Under the pieces are notes generated by a model. The model worked only from the letters and a program-made list of their open reading frames with translations. It made no database searches and was not told where the DNA came from. Below, one piece after another: positions 6,367 to 11,122 of a DNA stretch of 14,699 nucleotides. The stretch's first letter is position 1. The number at the start of each line of letters is the position of its first letter. The translations under genes and the position numbers were made by a program. Origin of the DNA: JAAEQG01 sp023133475 (GTDB taxonomy: Bacteria; Planctomycetota; Phycisphaerae; UBA1845); the NCBI GenBank assembly GCA_030631415.1, contig DAOVLE010000129.1, forward strand, positions 1 to 14,699. The letters are read 5' to 3'.

Positions 6367-6398
6367 GTCTGAGGCGATTGGTTGCCGATAATACGGCT

Positions 6399-7514
6399 AT
6401 GAGTATTGCCGCAAGCCCGATCCAACCTGGACCCGATGCAGCAAACTCCCCGCAGAGATACCGGTCATCCGTGGCTGTATCAGTATTGGCAAGGGCAGAT
6501 CACGCCGCCCTGGCTCAGTGGGATGCCTACGTCACATCAGCCGCCGACGGAACCTGGTTTCACACCACCGCCTGGATGACCGCGGTGCAAACGGTCTTCG
6601 GGCACGAACCGATCTATCTGCAAGCCAGAGCCAGTGGCAAAATCGTCGGTGCCCTGCCGCTGTTTCTGGTGCGGAGCCTGTTTGGCGGCCGAATGCTGGT
6701 GAGCGTGCCGTATGGTGTATACGGGGGCGTAATCGCCGAAGACTCAGCCGCACGCCTGGCTTTACGCGAGGCGCTCATGCGGGAAGTGGGCCGCTTGAGG
6801 GTGGCCACCGTGCACCTCCGCTCGATGCACCCGGGATTCGAGGGTTTTGAACCAAACAACCGCTACGTCACCTTTCGACGGGAATTACCCCAAAAACCGG
6901 AGGAGGTGCTCGCGTGGTTGCCTCGCAAGGCCCGAGCGGCGGCACGCAACGGTGAGCACAAATATGGGCTGACCATCGAGTCAGGCCATCACCTCTTGCC
7001 GGTGCTATGGCGGTTGTACAGTGCCGGCATGAGGCGACTGGCTTCGATCAACTACCCCTATCGCTTCTTCGAATCATTGGTCGAATGCGCCCCCGACCGG
7101 ACCCTTGCATCGGTGGTGTATTACCGGGGGCAGGCCATCGGCGGACTTTTGACCCTCACCCTCAACAAGACGGTGATGCCCTACTTTGTGGGGCTGGATC
7201 ATGCTTATCTTTTCACGAACGTGAGCAACTTTCTGTACTTAAAGGTGATGCAGTGGGCGGTGCGGCAGGGATATCGTACCTTTGATTTCGGGCGATCCCG
7301 GCGCGACAACACCGGCTGTTGCAATTTCAAGCGTTTTCACGGGTTCGAGATGATCCCGTTGGGCTACCAGCATCTGGCGTGCCGCGGCGGCAAAGCGGTG
7401 GATTTGACCCCCACGGGATGGCGGTTCGGTTTGGCCCGTCGTGTTTGGCCTCACTTGCCGATGGCGTTGACCCGCCCGTTGGGTGCGTGGTTGTCCGGGC
7501 ACATCCCGGGCTGA
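6399..7514 (+). CDS. FemAB-like GNAT-fold protein, PEP-CTERM/exosortase-associated type
   Basis: The product is 371 residues from the ATG at 6399. FemAB/GNAT-related features include WFHTTAWMTAVQ near residues 46-57, IVGALPLFLVRSLFGGRMLVSVPYGVYGG near 82-110, MRRLASINYPYRFFESLV in the second half, and FDFGRSRRDNTGCCNFKRFHGFE near 295-317. The last resembles the FDFGRS...FK...GFE block of the PEP-CTERM-system FemAB-related family (TIGR03019). Members probably transfer an amino acid or acyl group during exopolysaccharide or envelope assembly; the substrate is unknown. An open frame runs back to 6201, but those 66 residues only translate repeats, so the later ATG is preferred; it has no strong Shine-Dalgarno. 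The next gene starts 11 nt downstream in the same direction, which suggests an operon. The family is fairly sure, the biochemistry is not. Confidence 0.8.
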   Translation: MSIAASPIQPGPDAANSPQRYRSSVAVSVLARADHAALAQWDAYVTSAADGTWFHTTAWMTAVQTVFGHEPIYLQARASGKIVGALPLFLVRSLFGGRMLVSVPYGVYGGVIAEDSAARLALREALMREVGRLRVATVHLRSMHPGFEGFEPNNRYVTFRRELPQKPEEVLAWLPRKARAAARNGEHKYGLTIESGHHLLPVLWRLYSAGMRRLASINYPYRFFESLVECAPDRTLASVVYYRGQAIGGLLTLTLNKTVMPYFVGLDHAYLFTNVSNFLYLKVMQWAVRQGYRTFDFGRSRRDNTGCCNFKRFHGFEMIPLGYQHLACRGGKAVDLTPTGWRFGLARRVWPHLPMALTRPLGAWLSGHIPG

Positions 7515-7525
7515 GGGCGATATTC

Positions 7526-8749
7526 GTGAAGATTCTTTACATTGCCCATCGCATACCCTATCCGCCGAACAAGGGGGACAAGCTGCGCTCGTTCAACCAG
7601 ATCAAAGTGTTGTCGGAGCGTCACGAGATATGGTGTGCCGCCTTTGCCGATGATCCGCGCGATCAGGTTTACGCCGCACTTTTGCGCCGGTGGTGCCGTG
7701 ATGTATATGTGCTCCCGCTCAATCGCACCTGGGCTGCCGTAAGAGGATTGTTCGCCTTGCTGGGTGGTGGAACGGTTACGCAGGCCTTTTATCGTGACAA
7801 GCGGATGACCCGGAAACTGGCACACTGGGTGGATACGGTTCAGTTTGATGTCGTGCTGGTTTTCAGCTCGGGCGTGGCGGATTATGCCCTGCCGCTGACC
7901 ACCAGGGTGAAAATCCTGGACTTTTGCGATCTGGACAGCCGGAAATGGCTCTCATTTGCAGAGCAAAAAGGCTTCCCACGCTCGCTGCTGTGCCGGGTGG
8001 AGGGGCGACGTCTGGGTTTATGTGAGCGGGATTGGCTCGAACGGTTCGACCACGCCATACTAATCAGTGCGGTGGAGAAAGCCGATCTGGCGGAGGCTGA
8101 CGATGATGATCGGGTGACAGTGGTTGGCAACGGGGTGTTGTTGCCTTCGGCTCATCATCTGCCCCTTTCGGAATCGAAGATCGTCGGGTTTGTCGGGGCG
8201 ATGGACTATACGCCCAATGTGGATGCGGTGACCTGGTTTGCCGACCGGATTTGGCCGGCAGTGTTGGCGGAGCATCCCGGTGCCAGGTTCCAGATAGTGG
8301 GCCGACGCCCGACTGCGGCGGTGCGTCGCCTGGCTCGTCGTCGGGGTGTCGAGGTGGTTGGCGAGGTGGTTCATGTGATAGAATCGCTGAGAACCTGGCA
8401 GGTGAGTGTTGCTCCGATGCGTTTGGGGCGTGGTGTTCAGAACAAGGTTCTCGAAGCCATGGCCGCCGCTCGCCCGGTGGTTCTCACGCCAATGGCTGCC
8501 GCCGGTCTCTCGGAGCGGGACACCAGGCACCTGGTCATCGCGGGCACTGCCGACGATTTTGCCACATCCGTCAATCTCCTGCTGGGCGACGTCGAGCGGT
8601 GCCGCCGTCGCGGACGAGCTTTGCGGCAGATCGTCGCCCGCGAACACAACTGGGCACGCGAGGTAGCGAAGTTAGAAACGCTGTTCACGCAAGAACCGTA
8701 CCAACTGAAAATGGAAAATGGAAAATGGGAAATGGAAAATGGGAAATGA
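7526..8749 (+). CDS. Glycosyltransferase family 4-like sugar transferase, PEP-CTERM/EpsH1-associated type
   Basis: This GT-B fold protein of 407 residues starts at GTG 7526, with GAGGG at 7513-7517 8 nt upstream. KILYIAHRIPYPPNKGDKLRSFN at the N-terminus is the signature of the PEP-CTERM-associated sugar transferases (TIGR03087). DFCDLDSRKW lies near 132-141. The second Rossmann half starts at KIVGFVGAMDYTPNVDAV near 220, and PMRLGRGVQNKVLEAMAAARPVV near 297-320 holds the donor-binding E-x(7)-E-like region. It probably adds a sugar to a lipid-linked exopolysaccharide precursor in the cytoplasm. An in-frame TTG at 7319 lies inside the preceding gene and is rejected. The last dozen residues (KMENGKWEMENGK) are encoded by an ATGGAAA minisatellite, so the native C-terminus has been extended by a repeat. 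It is convergent with rho. Confidence 0.85.
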   Translation: MKILYIAHRIPYPPNKGDKLRSFNQIKVLSERHEIWCAAFADDPRDQVYAALLRRWCRDVYVLPLNRTWAAVRGLFALLGGGTVTQAFYRDKRMTRKLAHWVDTVQFDVVLVFSSGVADYALPLTTRVKILDFCDLDSRKWLSFAEQKGFPRSLLCRVEGRRLGLCERDWLERFDHAILISAVEKADLAEADDDDRVTVVGNGVLLPSAHHLPLSESKIVGFVGAMDYTPNVDAVTWFADRIWPAVLAEHPGARFQIVGRRPTAAVRRLARRRGVEVVGEVVHVIESLRTWQVSVAPMRLGRGVQNKVLEAMAAARPVVLTPMAAAGLSERDTRHLVIAGTADDFATSVNLLLGDVERCRRRGRALRQIVAREHNWAREVAKLETLFTQEPYQLKMENGKWEMENGK

Positions 8750-8751
8750 GG
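8707..8751 (+). repeat. ATGGAAA/ATGGGAA minisatellite overlapping the sugar transferase 3' end
   Basis: It has about six degenerate 7-bp units of the form GAAAATG/GGAAATG. It encodes the C-terminal KMENGKWEMENGK tail and contains the stop codon. Related tracts occur at 2202-2222 (end of the GT-C gene), at 8856-8890 (inverted) and at 14541-14581. Confidence 0.75.
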
Positions 8752-8771
8752 AACTCTCCATTCTCCGCGCT

Positions 8772-8809
8772 CCCCTGCGGGTCGCCGCTAAACGCTACGG
8801 ATTTGTCGT
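8772..8809 (-). repeat. TAGCGTTTAGCGGCGACC repeat, copy 1
   Basis: The complement of 8772-8799 matches the last 28 bp of the window (14672-14699) at 27 of 28 positions, and a weaker match extends to about 8809. Within this region a 13-bp word GTCGYCGCTAAAC occurs twice in direct orientation (8781-8793 and 8805-8817). It lies between the convergent sugar transferase and rho genes. Confidence 0.6.
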
Positions 8810-8855
8810 CGCTAAACACCCCGGTGTGGTTGCCGCGATTACGTTTCCCATCCCC

Positions 8856-8890
8856 TCATTTTCAATTTTCAATTTTCAATTTTCCATTTC
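8856..8890 (-). repeat. Inverted minisatellite abutting the rho stop
   Basis: TCATTTTCAATTTTCAATTTTC is the complementary-strand version of the tract at 8707-8751, with a 7-bp period. It ends 3 nt before the rho stop codon (8894-8896, minus). With the opposite tract it forms an inverted pair spaced by about 105 bp, able to make a long imperfect stem in transcripts of either gene. Confidence 0.7.
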
Positions 8891-8893
8891 TTC

Positions 8894-10018
8894 CTATTTG
8901 GCGAGACTGGCGACGAAAGCGGTGTTGTTTGGATGCCGGCGGAGAGACTCGAGCAGCAGTTCCATGGAGCGGGCTGACCCCTTCCCGTACAGGGTGCGGC
9001 GCAAGTGGTTTGCCGCTGCGTATTGCTGAGGAGTGAGCAGCTTTTCCTCCTTGCGCGTGCCCGAAGCCTCGAGGTCAATGGCAGGCCAAAGACGCAGGTT
9101 GGCCATCTCCCGCGATAACATGATCTCCATGTTGCCCGTGCCTTTGAACTCGTTGAAAATGACCTGGTCCATGCGGCTGCCGGTGTCGATCAGGGCAGAA
9201 GCAACAATGGTCAGCGACCCGCCGTTTTCGATCTTGCGGGCAGCCCCGAAGATGGCTTTGGGTTCAATCAGTGCCCGCGAGTCCAGCCCACCAGACATGG
9301 TGCGCCCGCCCCCGCGAACAACGGTGTTAAATGCCCGCCCCAAACGGGTGAGCGAATCCAAAAAGATCACCACGTCCTGGCCGGCTTCGACCATGCGTTT
9401 GGCCTTTGCGATCATCAACCGGGCGATGCGGGCATGGTTTTGGGCGTCGCTATCGTTGCTGCTGGCCACCACCTCGCCGTGAATGGTGCGGCGCATCTCG
9501 GTGACCTCCTCAGGCCTCTCGTCGATCAGCAGGACCATCAAGTAAGCGTCGGGGTGGTTGGCGGCCAACCCGTGAGCCATCTGCTGGAGCAGGATGGTTT
9601 TACCGGTCCGCGGTGGGGCTACGATCAACCCACGCTGGCCAAAGCCGATCGGCGTCAGCAAATCGATGATGCGCATGGATTCAGACCCATCGGGTGTTTC
9701 CAGACGTATGGGGTGGTGCGGATCGATCGCGGTGAGTTCCTCCAAGGGAACGGCTTCGATGTGATCGCCCACGCTTTGCCCGTTTATGGAGTTGACCTCC
9801 GCCAGTAGCGGGGTTGGTGGGCGCCCCTTTTTGCCCTTGGCGGTGGGCACCTGGGTGGTGCCGATGATGGTTTCCCCACCGCGAAGCCGCAAAGAACGGC
9901 AGAGGTTGGGGTCGACGAATACGTCGTTTGGACGTGTGCGATAGTTCATCTCTGCCATACGCAGGTGTCCGCCTCCGTTGGTGAGCAGTTCCAAAGTTCC
10001 GGTGATGGTTTGTGACAT
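8894..10018 (-). CDS. rho: Transcription termination factor Rho, short form lacking the N-terminal helical domain
   Basis: This RNA-dependent hexameric ATPase ends transcription of untranslated RNA. From ATG 10018 it is 374 residues, versus about 419 in E. coli; it begins directly with the cold-shock-like RNA-binding domain (ITGTLELL...). The ATPase core is canonical: Walker A APPRTGKT at 134-141, LLIDERPEEVTEMRR, Walker B VVIFLDSLTRLGRA, Q-loop region MSGGLDSRALIEPK, and EFKGTGNMEIMLSR...SGTRKEEKLL. The usual RNP1-like GFGFLR reads GGGHLR, so two aromatic RNA contacts are missing, while N-Y-R-x-R-P-N-D-V-F-V follows normally. Alternative starts are ATG 10030 and a TTG at 10093; the 10018 start has a GGGG just upstream and begins at the conserved domain. 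It is convergent with the sugar transferase, and its stop abuts a minisatellite. Divergent from the RRM gene. Confidence 0.93.
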   Translation of the reverse strand: MSQTITGTLELLTNGGGHLRMAEMNYRTRPNDVFVDPNLCRSLRLRGGETIIGTTQVPTAKGKKGRPPTPLLAEVNSINGQSVGDHIEAVPLEELTAIDPHHPIRLETPDGSESMRIIDLLTPIGFGQRGLIVAPPRTGKTILLQQMAHGLAANHPDAYLMVLLIDERPEEVTEMRRTIHGEVVASSNDSDAQNHARIARLMIAKAKRMVEAGQDVVIFLDSLTRLGRAFNTVVRGGGRTMSGGLDSRALIEPKAIFGAARKIENGGSLTIVASALIDTGSRMDQVIFNEFKGTGNMEIMLSREMANLRLWPAIDLEASGTRKEEKLLTPQQYAAANHLRRTLYGKGSARSMELLLESLRRHPNNTAFVASLAK

Positions 10019-10113
10019 TTTGCACCCCATGCGCACATCAACGGCATACGAGACCAACGTCTCGCGTATCTGCCCAACCGACCCATCAGGCAACCGTCGA
10101 GTGTCCTGCTTCT

Positions 10114-10119
10114 ATCATA
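10114..10119 (-). promoter_or_regulatory. Possible -10 element for rho
   Basis: On the minus strand TATGAT (five of six to TATAAT) lies about 95 bp upstream of the rho ATG at 10018. No good -35 hexamer sits 16-18 bp further upstream. If used, the leader would begin near 10107, leaving about 14 nt before the TTG at 10093, which would favour the internal ATG starts. Confidence 0.3.
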
Positions 10120-10292
10120 CCTGAGTTGTTTTTGAAAGGCGTTACCACCAAAAAAGTCAGGGGGAGCATCTCCAATTTATTTGGGGTTGTCATCGGCTCG
10201 ATACGCTGGTAGCTTTTTGGTCACCCGTTAGCGTGACGGGATGAGAGTTTCTGTTTGATTCGGGTTAGCTCGCACCGCAGGAGAATTGATTC

Positions 10293-10583
10293 ATGCTTAG
10301 GATTTATGTTGGGAACCTTAGCTTTCAGTCCACCGAGGACACTTTGCGCGATTTGTTCGCCCAGCATGGAGAAGTCGATAATGTGGCTGTCATCACCGAT
10401 CGTGAGACCGGGCGGTCGCGTGGTTTTGGTTTCATCGAGATGGCCAACGATAACGAAGCCCACTCGGCAATTGAAGCACTGAACGGCCAAGAGTATGACG
10501 GCCGAACACTGACTGTCAATGAAGCCCGTCCGCGCACCCCACACACCGGTGGCGGCGGAGGCCAACGCCGCGAGCAGTGGTAG
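10293..10583 (+). CDS. Small RRM RNA-binding protein
   Basis: It has 96 residues, essentially one RNA recognition motif. RNP2 is IYVGNL (residues 4-9) and RNP1 is RGFGFIEM (43-50), with aromatic residues Y5, F45 and F47 in the RNA-contacting positions. A glycine-rich, basic tail follows (TPHTGGGGGQRREQW). This matches the cold-inducible cyanobacterial/planctomycete Rbp proteins that act as single-stranded RNA binders or chaperones in the cytoplasm. AGGAG at 10279-10283 lies 9 nt before the ATG. The roughly 200-bp leader region shared with divergent rho contains a hairpin GTCAC-ccgttagc-GTGAC at 10221-10238, which might be a regulatory structure. An intrinsic terminator candidate follows at 10653. 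RNA targets are unknown. Confidence 0.92.
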   Translation: MLRIYVGNLSFQSTEDTLRDLFAQHGEVDNVAVITDRETGRSRGFGFIEMANDNEAHSAIEALNGQEYDGRTLTVNEARPRTPHTGGGGGQRREQW

Positions 10584-10593
10584 AGAGCTATCA

Positions 10594-10634
10594 GTAGGGT
10601 GGGTGGAACCTCGCGGAGCGAGGTGGAACCCACC
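10594..10634 (+). repeat. 41-bp palindromic repeat (family R2), copy 3
   Basis: It is the same 41-bp sequence as the minus-strand copy at 269-309: GTAGGGTGGGTGGAACC, an inner CCTCGC-gga-GCGAGG stem and a GTGGAACCCACC close. It starts 10 nt after the stop of the RRM gene. Confidence 0.8.
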
Positions 10635-10652
10635 AAACGGTGCTATCAATAG

Positions 10653-10673
10653 GGCGGGTTCACCCGCCTTTTT
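10653..10673 (+). terminator. Intrinsic terminator candidate after the RRM gene, built from an R1 half repeat
   Basis: GGCGGG (10653-10658), a TTCA loop and CCCGCC (10663-10668) are followed directly by TTTTT (10669-10673). This is a compact GC stem plus U-tract, the classical factor-independent terminator shape. It is a half unit of the R1 repeat family whose other copies lack the T-tract, so a repeat seems to have been recruited as a terminator. Confidence 0.6.
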
Positions 10674-10690
10674 GTAGTGGCGCGTCAGGC

Positions 10691-10743
10691 GTAGGGCGGG
10701 TTCCACCCGCCGCAGCCAGAAAGGCGGGTGAAACCCGCCCTAC
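10691..10743. repeat. 53-bp palindromic repeat (family R1), copy 3
   Basis: GTAGGGCGGGTTCCACCCGCC, an 11-nt spacer and GGCGGGTGAAACCCGCCCTAC. Its final base is also the last base of the minus-strand stop codon (10743-10745) of the YlbF-like gene. It lies between the convergent RRM and YlbF-like genes. Confidence 0.8.
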
Positions 10744-11066
10744 TATCCCGGGTTTTCTATGGCGGCGGAGACCTGCTGCATCAACTCCACATAATCAGCC
10801 TGCACCTTTGCGTAGTTGGCCAGGCATGGGTTGACGGCAACATGCTGCTGGATTTCCGCCAATTTCTGCTTGTGCTCCGGCTCGACCGGCTGGTGTTGAG
10901 ATTCGAGGCTTTGGATGTGCATGACAGACTCGTTGAACTCCCTGAGGAGCTTCTGAGCCTCCGGGGTTTCCGCCAGAGACTTCTGCGCGTCCTGGAACGC
11001 TGTTCCACGCGGGTCCTCCGCGATCTGTTTGCCCAATTGCCGTGCAAGTTCTAGGATGTCCTTCAT
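10743..11066 (-). CDS. YlbF/YmcA-family protein
   Basis: It is a 107-residue, all-helical protein without a signal peptide. The layout fits the Com_YlbF family: an N-terminal helix DILELARQLGKQIAED, a central segment SLAETPEAQKLLREFNESVMHIQSLESQ, a short loop, then EHKQKLAEIQQHVAVNPCLANYAKVQADYVELMQQVSAAI. In Bacillus subtilis, YlbF and YmcA with YaaT steer RNase Y to its mRNA targets; similar small helical proteins in planctomycetes have no assigned role. The ATG at 11066 is chosen because a GGGAG Shine-Dalgarno lies 7 nt upstream and homology begins there; an open frame to 11201 would overlap the RNase R gene and is rejected. It is divergent from the RNase R gene, with only 56 bp between start codons, so the two may share regulation. 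Confidence 0.75.
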   Translation of the reverse strand: MKDILELARQLGKQIAEDPRGTAFQDAQKSLAETPEAQKLLREFNESVMHIQSLESQHQPVEPEHKQKLAEIQQHVAVNPCLANYAKVQADYVELMQQVSAAIENPG

Positions 11067-11122
11067 GTCCGTCTCCCTGAGTAGTTTGCCCACCGACTTG
11101 AATGCCCGCCGGAGAAGCTTAT

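Noticed and set aside
6201..6398. 66-residue N-terminal extension of the FemAB-like protein
   Set aside because: It translates a truncated R3 palindrome, a truncated MITE and an R1 half unit, so it is most likely not part of the protein.
8251..9036. 261-codon plus-strand frame overlapping the sugar transferase and rho
   Set aside because: It reads through a minisatellite and across the convergent gene boundary in the wrong frame; low-complexity Gly/Ser/Arg composition.
10187..10215. Promoter TTGTCA-17 bp-TAGCTT for the RRM gene
   Set aside because: Spacing is right but the -10 matches the consensus at too few positions to call.
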